From Butyrivibrio sp. INlla18 (lineage in GTDB: Bacteria > Bacillota > Clostridia > Lachnospirales > Lachnospiraceae): 64,000 bases of DNA. Shown here in pieces: positions 35,721-45,871 of this stretch; the stretch's first letter is position 1, and every line of letters begins with the position of its first letter. The stretch lies in NCBI RefSeq assembly GCF_900103635.1, contig NZ_FMXK01000006.1, positions 186,001 to 250,000 of the forward strand, written 5' to 3'. The notes below the pieces were generated by a model. It did no database searches. It was given only the letters and a program-made list of their open reading frames with translations, and was not told the DNA's origin. The position numbers were made by a program, and so were the translations under genes.

Positions 35721-36293
35721 TTAGTTTGCACTGTCGTGGAACTTATCATAGATCTCAGAAAGGTATGTCTTAACGATCTGGATGTTAGCCATCTTACGAA
35801 GATCGTGATTACCCATCATTACAGCGATCTCATCAGCTAAAAGAAGCATATTGTAGATGCTGAGCTTGAATTCATCTCTAGTAACTTCATTGATGTTAAC
35901 CTCCATAAGTGGAGAGCCAAGTTTAAGAGTGATGTTCTCATCAGCGATTCCTGTAAGCATTTTGTGTGTATCAGGATCAAAGTTAACATAGAGGATGAGC
36001 TTTTCTTTCTCATGCTTTTTAAGTGTCTCGGCTGTCTGGTGAGATGTTTCAAGCCACTCATAAAGATCAGCCTCATCTGGATTCATAAGATACTTGGTAA
36101 GCTCTTCTCTGTGCTTTTCAACATACTGAAGATATTTGCTGGCATTAGGACCAGTATAAGCAAGCTCAACCTTAACGCCGTTGTCTGTTTTAACAAGACG
36201 ACATTTGCTTGCTACATCTTTTATTTTAAGAGTGGTCTCAGTTGTTCCGACCATTTTAAATGTGCCAGTTTCTAATTCCTGTTTAAATTCCAT
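35721..36293 (-). CDS. Hypothetical cytosolic protein
   Basis: A 190-residue soluble protein that I do not recognise. No signal peptide or membrane segment. The N-terminal half (about 1-60) looks beta-rich (FKMVGTTETTLKIKDVASKCRLV), the middle is charged and helical (KYLQYVEKHREELTKYL, ETLKKHEKEKLI), and the C-terminal third looks helical (FKLSIYNMLLLADEIAVMMGN). A good AGGAG site precedes its ATG. Coding is supported by length, the ribosome site and the terminator shared with glmS. Monocistronic. Confidence 0.65.
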   Translation of the reverse strand: MEFKQELETGTFKMVGTTETTLKIKDVASKCRLVKTDNGVKVELAYTGPNASKYLQYVEKHREELTKYLMNPDEADLYEWLETSHQTAETLKKHEKEKLILYVNFDPDTHKMLTGIADENITLKLGSPLMEVNINEVTRDEFKLSIYNMLLLADEIAVMMGNHDLRKMANIQIVKTYLSEIYDKFHDSAN

Positions 36294-36461
36294 TTTTTTC
36301 TCCTATTCGATTATTTTCGCAATGAAGTTTTTGGTCATAACATATAAAACTTAATACCCAAAACTGCTTAAGTTCTCATAGTTAAAATCAGTTGATAGTA
36401 TAGCATAAACACACAGAAAATGGTATACTTATAAGGATTTTGTATGAAATAAGGGGAAGAC

Positions 36462-39305
36462 ATGGCACAACAAACAAAGGGGAGAAAAAAGTCAAATAAT
36501 TCTAATAGAGCGAGCTCTAGATCAAGGAGCAGAAGTGCTTCAAGACCTGTCCCAAGGCAGGATGAGGAGTTTGATTATTCTCTTAAGAGTGAGCTTATCG
36601 TGATCGTAATGATCGCTCTGACTATTTTCCTGTTTTTATGTAATTTTGGAATTTGCGGCGACTTTGGCAACGCTGTTAGCAGTATTTTATTTGGATTATT
36701 CGGTATCACAGCTTATGTGGCACCACTTATCATGCTTGGTGCAGTTGTAATTGGTATTGCAAACTTTGGTAATAGCGCATCCATTCGCAAGATAGTTTCT
36801 GGAATCGTTATCTTTTTGGTAATTGGTATCATAGCTGACCTTATTACAGGAAGACCTCAGAATCTTACTAGTTATGATATTCCATATATCTTTGATCAGG
36901 CTAGAACTGCCAGAAATGGTGGTGGTTTCTTTGCTGGTACTTTGGCATATTTTCTTTATAAGTACTTGTCATTTGCTGGTACAGCTTTGCTTCTTTTGGT
37001 GATCGGTATTGCAAGCGTAGTTGTATTTACAGAGCAGTCCTTTGTGGGAGGCCTTAAAAAGGGCGGCAAAAAGATCATTGAGCGCACCAGAGAGGATGCA
37101 GCCAATTATAGAGACTTTGCTGAGAAGCGCAGAGAAAAGATGGAACAAAGACGCGCTGAGATTGAAGAAGAAAAGCGCCTTATGATAGAGCAGAAGGAAG
37201 ATGCCAAGATCCTTCGAATGGAAAAGAATGTACGAGGCGTAAGCCTTGATACAACCCTTAAGGAAGACGACCCTGAGGAAGATTCTTCTGAAGATATCAA
37301 GATCCACGATGAAAAGGAATCAGTTAAGAAAAACGTATTTATTCCTGATGAAGATGAATTTCATGATGATATTCATGAGATCACACTCAATAAGGGAATT
37401 GAGACTGATATTGAGCCTGATGGACAGAGAGTCCTTAGAACAGAGCCTGTCATCCATGGCATGGGTTATGACGAGCCATATGAAGAAGACTATGCAAGTG
37501 ATGATATGGAGGAGATCACTCCTAGCTTTGAACATGAAGAGGTTCCTTTTGAAGAGCCAATTCAGCTTCCTACATCCGGCAAGCTTGTAGCAACAGCTCC
37601 AAAGGAAGAGATAGAAGAGGATATACTTCCTGATGTACCTATTCACGCAGAGGATATCGGAAATGGCATGAATGGTGAGTATTCTATTCACGCTCAGGAG
37701 CATATTTCAAGAAGCCCTTCAGCTTCATCCAAGATTTCTTCAACTGCTACAACATCAAGTCACGTAATAAATGCATCTGGTCCAGTTACAACTAGTCCAG
37801 GCATGGAAAAAGAAATAGAGAAGCACAAAAAGTCACTTCCAAAGAAGTACGTTTTTCCACCTGTAACTCTTCTTGAAAAGGGTGAGAAGAACAAGAACTC
37901 TGATTCAGCAAGGCAACTTAAAGAGACAGCACTTAAGCTTCAGGAGACACTAAAGACCTTTGGAGTTAACGTAACTGTTACTGATATTAGTCAGGGACCT
38001 TCTGTTACAAGATTTGAGCTTCAGCCAGAGGCAGGCGTTAGAGTCAACAAGATCGTTGGACTTGCTGATGATATCAAGATGAATCTTGCTGCCAAGGATA
38101 TCAGAATTGAGGCTCCTATTCCTGGTAAAGCTGCAGTTGGTATCGAAGTTCCAAATAAAGAAAACCAGATGGTTGCCTTTAGAGACCTTATTGAATCAAA
38201 GGAATACAAAGAGTTTTCATCAAAGCTTGCCTTTGCAGTTGGTAAGGATATTGCTGGTAAGACTGTTGTTACTGATATTGCCAAGATGCCTCACCTTCTC
38301 ATAGCTGGTGCTACAGGTTCTGGTAAGTCTGTATGTATCAATACCATCATCATGAGTATCATCTACAAGGCTAAGCCAGAAGAAGTTCAGATGATCATGA
38401 TCGATCCTAAGATCGTTGAGCTTAGTGTTTATAACGGAATTCCTCATCTGATGATTCCTGTTGTCACAGATCCTAAGAAGGCTGCTGCAGCTCTTAACTG
38501 GGCAGTTGCAGAGATGACAAACAGATACAAGAAGTTTGCAGAAGCAGGAGTTAGAGATCTTAAGGGATACAATAAGCTCGCTGAAAAGAGCGATGATCCA
38601 GAAATGTCAGTAATGCCTCAGATAGTTGTTATCGTAGACGAGCTTGCTGATCTTATGATGGTTTCTGCCAGTGAAGTTGAAGATGCTATCTGTAGACTTA
38701 CACAGCTGGCAAGAGCTGCTGGAATTCATCTTATTATTGCCACACAGAGACCTTCCGTTGACGTTATCACAGGTCTTATCAAGGCTAACATGCCAAGCCG
38801 AGTTGCCTTTGCAGTATCAAGTGGTGTTGATTCAAGAACAATCCTTGATATCAACGGTGCTGAGAAGCTTCTTGGTAAAGGAGATATGCTATTTTACCCT
38901 CAGGGATACACCAAGCCAGCCAGAGTCCAAGGCGCATTTGTATCTGACAAAGAGGTTCAGGATGTTACTGATTTCCTTAGAAATCAGGACATTGATACAG
39001 GTTATGGCGAAGAGATCGAGAAGCAGATCCAAAACTTCCAGAGCTTCTCGGGATCAGGCAGCGCAAGCGGTGACCCAGGGTCTGATAGGGATGAGTATTT
39101 TGCTGAAGCAGGCAGATTCATCATCGAGAAAGAAAAGGCATCTATTGGAATGCTTCAACGAGTATTCAAGATTGGCTTTAACAGAGCAGCCAGAATCATG
39201 GACCAGCTCTGCGAAGCAGGTGTCGTAGGTGATGAAGAAGGCACCAAGCCAAGAAAGATACTTATGACAATGGAACAGTTTGAGGAGATGTTAGGAGGAG
39301 AGTAA
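36462..39305 (+). CDS. ftsK: DNA translocase FtsK/SpoIIIE
   Basis: A 947-residue septal DNA pump that clears chromosomes from the closing septum. The N-terminus is basic and Ser-rich, then four membrane segments (about 45-190), a long acidic low-complexity linker (about 200-455), and the alpha-beta-gamma motor. The Walker A motif is GATGSGKS (about 616-623), Walker [13 protein letters not shown], and the C-terminal winged-helix gamma domain (about 880-947; [24 protein letters not shown]) recognises polar DNA sequences. AAGGGGA precedes the start. fhs begins directly after its stop codon. Confidence 0.95.
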   Translation: MAQQTKGRKKSNNSNRASSRSRSRSASRPVPRQDEEFDYSLKSELIVIVMIALTIFLFLCNFGICGDFGNAVSSILFGLFGITAYVAPLIMLGAVVIGIANFGNSASIRKIVSGIVIFLVIGIIADLITGRPQNLTSYDIPYIFDQARTARNGGGFFAGTLAYFLYKYLSFAGTALLLLVIGIASVVVFTEQSFVGGLKKGGKKIIERTREDAANYRDFAEKRREKMEQRRAEIEEEKRLMIEQKEDAKILRMEKNVRGVSLDTTLKEDDPEEDSSEDIKIHDEKESVKKNVFIPDEDEFHDDIHEITLNKGIETDIEPDGQRVLRTEPVIHGMGYDEPYEEDYASDDMEEITPSFEHEEVPFEEPIQLPTSGKLVATAPKEEIEEDILPDVPIHAEDIGNGMNGEYSIHAQEHISRSPSASSKISSTATTSSHVINASGPVTTSPGMEKEIEKHKKSLPKKYVFPPVTLLEKGEKNKNSDSARQLKETALKLQETLKTFGVNVTVTDISQGPSVTRFELQPEAGVRVNKIVGLADDIKMNLAAKDIRIEAPIPGKAAVGIEVPNKENQMVAFRDLIESKEYKEFSSKLAFAVGKDIAGKTVVTDIAKMPHLLIAGATGSGKSVCINTIIMSIIYKAKPEEVQMIMIDPKIVELSVYNGIPHLMIPVVTDPKKAAAALNWAVAEMTNRYKKFAEAGVRDLKGYNKLAEKSDDPEMSVMPQIVVIVDELADLMMVSASEVEDAICRLTQLARAAGIHLIIATQRPSVDVITGLIKANMPSRVAFAVSSGVDSRTILDINGAEKLLGKGDMLFYPQGYTKPARVQGAFVSDKEVQDVTDFLRNQDIDTGYGEEIEKQIQNFQSFSGSGSASGDPGSDRDEYFAEAGRFIIEKEKASIGMLQRVFKIGFNRAARIMDQLCEAGVVGDEEGTKPRKILMTMEQFEEMLGGE

Positions 39306-40982
39306 ATGGCAGTAAAAAGTGATATCGAGATCGCACAGGAAGCAAAGATGCTTCATATCAGAGATGTAGCAGGTTCTATAGGTATTCAGGAAGATGATCT
39401 TGAATTCTATGGCAAATATAAGGCAAAACTTACAGAAGAATACCTCAAAAAAGCTGAAAGCAACAAGAAAGGAAAACTTATTCTTGTTACAGCTATTAAC
39501 CCAACTCCAGCAGGAGAAGGAAAGACCACAACAAGCGTAGGTCTTGGCGATGCACTCAACAGATTTGGATACAAGACAGTGATCGCTCTTAGAGAACCTT
39601 CCCTTGGACCATGCTTTGGTATTAAGGGTGGTGCAGCTGGCGGCGGATACGCTCAGGTTGTTCCTATGGAAGACCTTAACCTTCATTTTACTGGTGATTT
39701 CCACGCTATCACTTCTGCTAATAACCTTTTAGCAGCTCTTTTGGATAATCATATTCAGCAGGGCAACGAACTTCAGATCGACACTAGACAGATCATCTGG
39801 AAAAGAGCTGAAGATATGAATGACAGAGCTCTTAGAAATATCGTAGTAGGTCTTGGTGCAAAGGCTGACGGTGTTCCAAGAGAAGACCACTTTGTTATTA
39901 CAGTAGCTTCTGAGATCATGGCAATCCTTTGCCTTGCAAGTGATATGGATGATCTCAAAAAGAGACTTTCAAAGATCATAGTTGCTTATAACTTTAAGGG
40001 AGAGCCTGTAACTGCAGGTGACCTTCAGGCAGTCGGTGCTATGGCAGCTCTTTTAAAGGATGCTATCAAGCCTAACCTTGTACAGACCCTTGAGCATACA
40101 CCAGTTATCGTGCACGGCGGACCATTTGCCAATATCGCTCACGGATGTAACTCTGTTAGAGCAACAAAGACAGCTCTTGGAATTGCTGATTATACAGTAA
40201 CTGAGGCTGGATTTGGTGCTGACCTTGGAGCTGAGAAGTTCCTTGATATCAAGTGCCGTATTGCAGGGCTTAAGCCTGACGCTGTTGTACTTGTAGCAAC
40301 TATCAGAGCTCTTAAGTATAACGGTGGTATTCCTAAGACAGAGCTTTCAAATGAAAACCTTGAAGCTCTGAAGAAGGGTATCGTTAACCTTGAGAAGCAT
40401 ATCGAGAATATTCAGCAGTATGGTGTTCCAGTTGTTGTAACACTTAATGCATTTATTACAGATACAGAAGCTGAAAAAGACTTCGTTAAGAAGTTCTGTG
40501 AGGAGAGGGGCTGCAGATTTGCTCTTTCAGAAGTTTGGGAAAAAGGTGGAGCCGGTGGAGAGGATCTTGCTAAGGCAGTTATCGATACTATCGAAAATAA
40601 GCCAAGTAACTATGCTCCAATTTATCCGGATAATCTTTCTCTTAAAGAGAAGATCGAAACAGTTGCTACTAAGATTTATGGTGCTGATGGCGTAATATTC
40701 ACAGGACCTGCAAGCAAGCAGCTTTCCAAGATTGAAGAAATGGGCTTTGGCAATCTTCCAGTATGCATGGCCAAGACTCAGTATTCTCTTTCTGATGATC
40801 CATCGCTTCTTGGTAGACCAAAGGATTATAAGATCACTGTTAGAGAAGCCTATGTATCAGCAGGCGCTGGATTTGTAGTAGCTCTTACAGGTACTATCAT
40901 GACAATGCCAGGACTTCCAAAGCATCCTGCAGCATACGACATCGATGTAGATGCATCTGGAAAGATTACAGGATTGTTCTAA
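39306..40982 (+). CDS. fhs: Formate-tetrahydrofolate ligase
   Basis: ATP-dependent formylation of tetrahydrofolate, a key one-carbon entry in clostridia. The 558-residue protein has the P-loop region [20 protein letters not shown] (about 61-80), then [28 protein letters not shown] (spanning ~100-127) and the [15 protein letters not shown]-terminus. The start codon follows the ftsK stop with no gap and AGGAGGAG just upstream. It is followed 15 bases later by folD, its metabolic partner. Confidence 0.96.
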   Translation: MAVKSDIEIAQEAKMLHIRDVAGSIGIQEDDLEFYGKYKAKLTEEYLKKAESNKKGKLILVTAINPTPAGEGKTTTSVGLGDALNRFGYKTVIALREPSLGPCFGIKGGAAGGGYAQVVPMEDLNLHFTGDFHAITSANNLLAALLDNHIQQGNELQIDTRQIIWKRAEDMNDRALRNIVVGLGAKADGVPREDHFVITVASEIMAILCLASDMDDLKKRLSKIIVAYNFKGEPVTAGDLQAVGAMAALLKDAIKPNLVQTLEHTPVIVHGGPFANIAHGCNSVRATKTALGIADYTVTEAGFGADLGAEKFLDIKCRIAGLKPDAVVLVATIRALKYNGGIPKTELSNENLEALKKGIVNLEKHIENIQQYGVPVVVTLNAFITDTEAEKDFVKKFCEERGCRFALSEVWEKGGAGGEDLAKAVIDTIENKPSNYAPIYPDNLSLKEKIETVATKIYGADGVIFTGPASKQLSKIEEMGFGNLPVCMAKTQYSLSDDPSLLGRPKDYKITVREAYVSAGAGFVVALTGTIMTMPGLPKHPAAYDIDVDASGKITGLF

Positions 40983-40997
40983 AATGAAAGGTTAATT

Positions 40998-41858
40998 ATG
41001 AGCGCTCAGATTATAGATGGAAAATTAATATCAGGACAGATCAAGGATGAGCTTAAAGAAAAGACAGCTCTTTTGAAAGAAAAAGGCATAGAAGTAACTC
41101 TTGCAGTTATTCTTGTGGGCGCTGATCCTGCCTCACAGGTATATGTACGTAACAAGAAAAGAGCATGTGAGTATATTGGCTACAGGTCTTTGTCCTATGA
41201 ACTTCCTGAAGATACTACAGAGGAAGAACTCCTTAAGCTTATTGATGAATTAAATGGCAGAAAGGATGTAGATGGAATCCTTGTTCAGATGCCTCTTCCA
41301 AAACATATTGATGAAAAAAAGGTTACTCTTGCGATCAGTCCTGATAAGGATGTAGACGGTTTCCATCCTATGAACGTTGGTGCTCTTTGCGTTGGAGATA
41401 AGGGCTTTGTATCCTGCACTCCAGCTGGAGTTATACAGCTTCTTAAAAGAGGCGTTGATGACTTTGACATTTCCGGCAAAGAGTGTGTGATCGTTGGCAG
41501 ATCCAATATTGTTGGCAAGCCAATGGCTCTTTTGATGCTTAAAGAAAATGCTACTGTAACAATAGCTCACTCAAGAACTAAGGATCTTGAAGAAGTTTGT
41601 AAGAGAGCAGATATCCTGATCGCAGCTGTTGGAAAGGCTGGCATGATCACAAAAGATCACGTCAAACCAGGCGCGGTTGTAATTGATGTAGGCATCAATA
41701 GAGGCGAGGATGGTAAGCTTTGCGGAGATGTTAAATTTGATGAGGTATCAGAGATTGCTAGCGCAATAACACCTGTTCCTGGCGGCGTAGGTCCTATGAC
41801 CATTGCTATGCTCATGAACAATTGTTACGAGGCTGCGATCATGCATATGAATTCCTAA
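40998..41858 (+). CDS. folD: Methylene-THF dehydrogenase/cyclohydrolase
   Basis: Bifunctional enzyme that links formyl-THF and methylene-THF with NADP. The 286-residue protein shows the active-site stretch PASQVYVRNKKRACEYIG (Tyr and Lys about 50-54), GILVQMPLPKHID, KDVDGFHP, the NADP-binding VIVGRSNIVGKPMALLML (about 161-178), and TPVPGGVGPMTIAML. It follows fhs by 15 bases, giving a complete formate to methylene-THF pair. Confidence 0.96.
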   Translation: MSAQIIDGKLISGQIKDELKEKTALLKEKGIEVTLAVILVGADPASQVYVRNKKRACEYIGYRSLSYELPEDTTEEELLKLIDELNGRKDVDGILVQMPLPKHIDEKKVTLAISPDKDVDGFHPMNVGALCVGDKGFVSCTPAGVIQLLKRGVDDFDISGKECVIVGRSNIVGKPMALLMLKENATVTIAHSRTKDLEEVCKRADILIAAVGKAGMITKDHVKPGAVVIDVGINRGEDGKLCGDVKFDEVSEIASAITPVPGGVGPMTIAMLMNNCYEAAIMHMNS

Positions 41859-41872
41859 GAGGATTTGGTCCT

Positions 41873-43321
41873 ATGAAATGTCCAAACTGTGGCAAAAATA
41901 TACCTGAAGGACATATGTACTGTGACGACTGCGGAACAGAGATAAACATTGTCCCAGATTTTGAGCCTGAAGTTGAAAATGAAATAAATATCAGTTTGTC
42001 AGGACTAGCTGATGAGCTTAACAAAGATGCCAGAAAGAAACTTTTGAGAAAAGAAAAGATCCATAATTTCTTTAGCATCATCAAAGCTCACTGGAGAGCT
42101 GCGGCTATTGGAGTTGTAGCAGTTATTGGTCTTGTGCTTTTTGTTGTCTTTTTGGCTTCCTATAATGACAGATCATCAAACTATTATATGGGCCTAGCTG
42201 AGAGTGCCAAAGCTTCAGGTGATATGGAACAGGCGATAGGGTATTTAAAGCGCGGCATGACAGAAAATCCTGCTAATTCCGAGATCATATTCAGACTTTC
42301 TGATTATTACATGGAAGCTGAGAAACCAGATGAAGCAGTTGAGACTTTAAAGACTATTACCTCTTCTGATAAGTTTGCTGATGATATAGTGATCACAGCT
42401 TATGAAGGCATTATTTCGATCTACAAGCAGACTGGTGAGTTTGACAAGATAACTGAAGTCTTATCAGATACTGATAACAAAATAGTAGCAGACTTAAGAG
42501 CCAAGTACGTGCCTAGTAGTCCTATCATGCTACCTGAAAGCGGCACATATGAGGGAATTGTTCAGATCAAGATAATCACAAGTGATAATCAGAATAATCC
42601 AATTTACTACACAGTAAATGGTGATGTACCAACCACCGAAAGTATTCTATACGAAGGCGAGATAGCTATCGAAACTGATGGAGAATACAATATTAAGGCT
42701 GCCTGCGTCAACGACTATGGAATCTTTAGTACTGTTACTGAATGCAACTATGTTCTTGAAAAAGGTGCTCCTGTAGCGCCTGAGATCATGGAGCCAAGCG
42801 GTGATTATAATCAGAACACCATGATAGTTGCTGTGGCAGAGCAAGGATACACTATTTTCTATACTACAGATGGAAGCGACCCTACTATGGAGTCCAAACA
42901 GTATATTTCACCTATTACTATGCCAGTTGGAACTTCTCATTTTAAGTTTGCTACTTTTGATCAGGATGGCAATTCAAGTGAGATAGTGGAAAGAGATTAT
43001 CATCTTGTATTTACAAGACTTGTATCTACCGAGCAGGCTGTTAATAGCCTTGTAAGTACCCTTGTAAGGCTTGATATCTTATTGGATGCTTCAGGTAAAG
43101 TAAGAGGCGTAGAGGGACATAACGAATACATATATAACTCTGAGATAGAGATTCAGGGTGCAGGTGAATATTATGTCATCATCGAGAATCATGTTTCTAA
43201 TGATGGTAAGTCGACACCTACAGGCCTTATGTATGCCGTTAATACCCATGATGGCACAGTTAATAGACTTGGCTATGACTCAAGTGGCAAATATACGCTC
43301 ATAACCATTTCTAACAGATAA
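41873..43321 (+). CDS. Zinc-ribbon TPR protein with chitobiase-like C-terminal domains
   Basis: A 482-residue protein. It opens with a zinc ribbon (MKCPNCGKNIPEGHMYCDDCG), then one membrane segment (about 75-100; AAAIGVVAVIGLVLFVVFLA), three or so TPR helices (about 105-200) and two beta-sandwich repeats of the CHB_HEX/Fn3-associated kind (about 215-300 and 305-380). Those are marked by PIYYTVNGDVPTTES and TIFYTTDGSDPTMES, each with a Y(Y/F)T-x-(N/D)G-D-PT core. The ribbon would lie inside, the rest outside. The ATG at 41873 begins exactly at the ribbon and has AGAGGA upstream, so an earlier in-frame start at 41822 inside folD is rejected. Function unknown; it may sense or bind surface glycans. 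Confidence 0.75.
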   Translation: MKCPNCGKNIPEGHMYCDDCGTEINIVPDFEPEVENEINISLSGLADELNKDARKKLLRKEKIHNFFSIIKAHWRAAAIGVVAVIGLVLFVVFLASYNDRSSNYYMGLAESAKASGDMEQAIGYLKRGMTENPANSEIIFRLSDYYMEAEKPDEAVETLKTITSSDKFADDIVITAYEGIISIYKQTGEFDKITEVLSDTDNKIVADLRAKYVPSSPIMLPESGTYEGIVQIKIITSDNQNNPIYYTVNGDVPTTESILYEGEIAIETDGEYNIKAACVNDYGIFSTVTECNYVLEKGAPVAPEIMEPSGDYNQNTMIVAVAEQGYTIFYTTDGSDPTMESKQYISPITMPVGTSHFKFATFDQDGNSSEIVERDYHLVFTRLVSTEQAVNSLVSTLVRLDILLDASGKVRGVEGHNEYIYNSEIEIQGAGEYYVIIENHVSNDGKSTPTGLMYAVNTHDGTVNRLGYDSSGKYTLITISNR

Positions 43322-43356
43322 AAACAATTTAACACTTTACCAATTTAAATTATGAA

Positions 43357-43385
43357 TTGAAATTTTTATTTTTATCATTTATCAT
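43357..43385 (+). promoter_or_regulatory. Promoter for the nfnA-nfnB unit
   Basis: TTGAAA (43357-43362), 17-base spacer, TATCAT (43380-43385), 36 bases before the nfnA start. Confidence 0.6.
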
Positions 43386-43421
43386 GTACTAGGTAATTAC
43401 ATTTTTTGTAGGAGGATGACT

Positions 43422-44297
43422 ATGTTCAAGATTTTAGAGGCTAATGAGCTCACTACGAACATTTATCAGATGATCGTTGAAGCTCCACGTGTGGCAGAGG
43501 CGTGTTTACCAGGACAGTTTCTCATTATACGTGTTGATGAAGAGGGAGAGAGAATTCCTCTTACTATCTGTGATTATGACAGAGAAAAGGGAACTGTTGA
43601 GATTGTTGTTCAGGCAATCGGTGCAGAGACTCATTTACTTTCAAAGTTAAAGGCTGGAGATCATCTTGCAGATGTGGTTGGTCCTCTTGGAAAGCCTTCA
43701 GATCTTTGCGAAGAGAGCATTGAAGATCTAAAGAAAAAGAAGATCGTATTCATCGCTGGTGGTGTTGGAACAGCTCCAGTATATCCTCAGGCTAAATGGC
43801 TCAAGGAACATGGCGTAGATTGTGATGTTATCATCGGTGCCAAGACTAAAGACCTTGTAATCTTAGAGGATAGATTTAAGAAAGTATGTAACCTTCATGT
43901 TACAACTGATGACGGATCATATGGCAGAAGCGGTATGGTTACTAAGGCTCTTCAGGATCTTTGGGATGAAGGCAACAAATATGATCACTGCGTAGCTATT
44001 GGACCAATGATCATGATGAAATTTGTATGCAAACTTACACAGGAACTTGGTATTCCTACAGTTGTAAGTATGAACCCTATAATGGTAGATGGAACAGGAA
44101 TGTGCGGAGCTTGCCGTTTAACTGTTGATGGACAGGTTAAATTCGCTTGCGTTGACGGACCTGAGTTTGACGGACATAAGGTTGACTTTGATCAGGCTAT
44201 GAACCGTATGAAGCTTTACAAGACAGAAGAGGGCAGACTTCTTCTTAAAGCTCAGGAAGGTGATACTCACCACGGCGGATGCGGAAATTGTGACTAA
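43422..44297 (+). CDS. Sulfide dehydrogenase/NfnA-like FAD/NAD-binding subunit
   Basis: A 291-residue flavoprotein of the PyrK/NfnA/SudB family. It has an FAD domain (about 1-95; PGQFLIIRVDEEGERIPLTICDYD), an NAD(P) domain (GGVGTAPVYPQAKWL about 112-126), and a 2Fe-2S site with Cys in GMCGACRLTVDGQVKFACVDG (about 224-244). In NfnAB this subunit takes electrons from NADH and splits them between ferredoxin and NADP. The ATG at 43422 fits AGGAGG spacing; the ATG six bases earlier is too close. A CGNC tail follows. Followed 29 bases later by the large subunit. Alternative: a NADPH:acceptor subunit of glutamate synthase type. Confidence 0.85.
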   Translation: MFKILEANELTTNIYQMIVEAPRVAEACLPGQFLIIRVDEEGERIPLTICDYDREKGTVEIVVQAIGAETHLLSKLKAGDHLADVVGPLGKPSDLCEESIEDLKKKKIVFIAGGVGTAPVYPQAKWLKEHGVDCDVIIGAKTKDLVILEDRFKKVCNLHVTTDDGSYGRSGMVTKALQDLWDEGNKYDHCVAIGPMIMMKFVCKLTQELGIPTVVSMNPIMVDGTGMCGACRLTVDGQVKFACVDGPEFDGHKVDFDQAMNRMKLYKTEEGRLLLKAQEGDTHHGGCGNCD

Positions 44298-44326
44298 GGT
44301 AAGCGAAACAGATAGGAGAAAAACAG

Positions 44327-45712
44327 ATGGATGGATTTGTAAGAGTTCCTGTTCGTGAGCAGGATGCTAAAGTGCGTGCTACTAACTTCAAAGAAGTATG
44401 CCTTGGATATAACAAAGAAGAAGCAGAAAAAGAGGCATTAAGATGTCTTAACTGTAAGAACCCACAGTGTGTACAGGGATGCCCTGTATCAATCGATATC
44501 CCAGCTTTCATACAGCAGGTTAAAGTTGGTGATGTTGAGGGAGCTTATCAGACAATCAGTAAGTCAAGTGCTCTTCCAGCTGTATGTGGACGTGTTTGTC
44601 CTCAGGAAAGCCAGTGTGAAGGAAAGTGCGTAAGAGGAATCAAGGGCGACGCCGTTTCTATTGGTAAGCTTGAGAGATATGTTGCTGATACAGCAAGAGA
44701 AATGGGTATCTTACCTGAGGGAGCTAAGGAAAAGAAAGGCAAGAAGGTTGCAGTTATCGGTTCAGGTCCTTCTGGTCTTACATGTGCAGGAGACCTTGCA
44801 AAGATGGGCTATGATGTAACAATCTTTGAAGCTCTTCATGAGGCAGGCGGAGTACTTGTTTATGGTATTCCTGAATTCCGTCTTCCTAAGGATGCAGTAG
44901 TTAAAAAAGAAATCGAGAACGTTAAATCTCTTGGCGTTAAGCTTGAGACAGACGTTGTTATCGGTAAGTCAGTTACTATTGATGATCTTATGGAAAAAGA
45001 AGGCTTTGAAGCTGTCTTCGTTGGATCAGGTGCTGGACTTCCAAGATTCATGAATATTCCTGGTGAGCAGGCTATGGGCGTGTTCTCAGCAAATGAGTTC
45101 CTTACAAGAAGCAATCTTATGAAGGCCTTTGATGAGAATTCACGTACACCTATCATGAGACCAAAGAAGTGTGTTGTAGTTGGTGGCGGTAACGTTGCTA
45201 TGGACGCAGCAAGAACAGCTCTTAGACTTGGAGCAGAAGTTCATGTTGTATATAGACGTGGTGAGGAAGAGCTTCCTGCACGTAAAGAAGAAGTTGGACA
45301 TGCAAAGGAAGAAGGGATCATTTTTGATCTTCTCACAAACCCTGTTGAGATCCATGCTGATGAAAACGGCTGGGTAACAGGTATCACTTGCATCAGAATG
45401 GAGCTTGGTGAGCCTGATGAGTCAGGAAGAAGAAGCCCAGTTGAGGTTCCTGGTTCTGAGTTTGAGATTGAGTGTGATGCAGTTATCATGTCACTTGGAA
45501 CATCACCTAACCCACTTATTTCTTCAACAACAAAGGGACTTGAGATCAACCGCAGAAAATGTATCGTAGCTGAGGAAGCTACAGGTCAGACATCAAAGCC
45601 TGGCGTATTTGCTGGTGGAGATGCTGTTACAGGAGCTGCAACAGTTATCCTTGCTATGGGTGCTGGTAAAGCTGCTGCAAAGGGTATTGATGAGTATCTT
45701 TCAAATAAATGA
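44327..45712 (+). CDS. NfnB / glutamate synthase small-subunit-like flavoprotein
   Basis: A 461-residue iron-sulfur flavoprotein. Two 4Fe-4S Cys groups lie near the N-terminus (CLNCKNPQCVQGCP about 38-51; CGRVCPQESQCEGKC about 87-101), followed by FAD binding (VIGSGPSGLTCAGDLA) and an NADPH-binding Rossmann site (VVGGGNVAMDAARTALRLG) and a C-terminal FAD motif (GVFAGGDAVTGAATVILAMGAGK). This composition matches both GltD and NfnB; with the preceding NfnA-like gene, the electron-bifurcating NADH-dependent ferredoxin:NADP oxidoreductase is the better reading. No GltB large subunit is nearby. Confidence 0.88.
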   Translation: MDGFVRVPVREQDAKVRATNFKEVCLGYNKEEAEKEALRCLNCKNPQCVQGCPVSIDIPAFIQQVKVGDVEGAYQTISKSSALPAVCGRVCPQESQCEGKCVRGIKGDAVSIGKLERYVADTAREMGILPEGAKEKKGKKVAVIGSGPSGLTCAGDLAKMGYDVTIFEALHEAGGVLVYGIPEFRLPKDAVVKKEIENVKSLGVKLETDVVIGKSVTIDDLMEKEGFEAVFVGSGAGLPRFMNIPGEQAMGVFSANEFLTRSNLMKAFDENSRTPIMRPKKCVVVGGGNVAMDAARTALRLGAEVHVVYRRGEEELPARKEEVGHAKEEGIIFDLLTNPVEIHADENGWVTGITCIRMELGEPDESGRRSPVEVPGSEFEIECDAVIMSLGTSPNPLISSTTKGLEINRRKCIVAEEATGQTSKPGVFAGGDAVTGAATVILAMGAGKAAAKGIDEYLSNK

Positions 45713-45726
45713 TCTTTATAAAGCAC

Positions 45727-45757
45727 AAAAGTCTGGTCCATGTGACCAGACTTTTTT
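45727..45757 (+). terminator. Terminator after nfnB
   Basis: AAAGTCTGGTC (45728-45738) pairs with GACCAGACTTT (45744-45754) around a 5-base loop, followed by further T. Perfect 11-bp stem. Confidence 0.9.
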
Positions 45758-45871
45758 TCTACAAAAAATCTTAAGAAATTTCGTAGGTAAATCTTAAGAT
45801 TTAGGAAGTATTATAAGAATAGGTGCTTTAACTATGTTATAATTATAAAGATTTTAATTGGAGATACTTAA

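Noticed and set aside
44327..45712. GltD of a glutamate synthase
   Set aside because: Cofactor motifs fit, but no GltB gene is near and the preceding gene is NfnA-like, so NfnB is preferred, though not proven.
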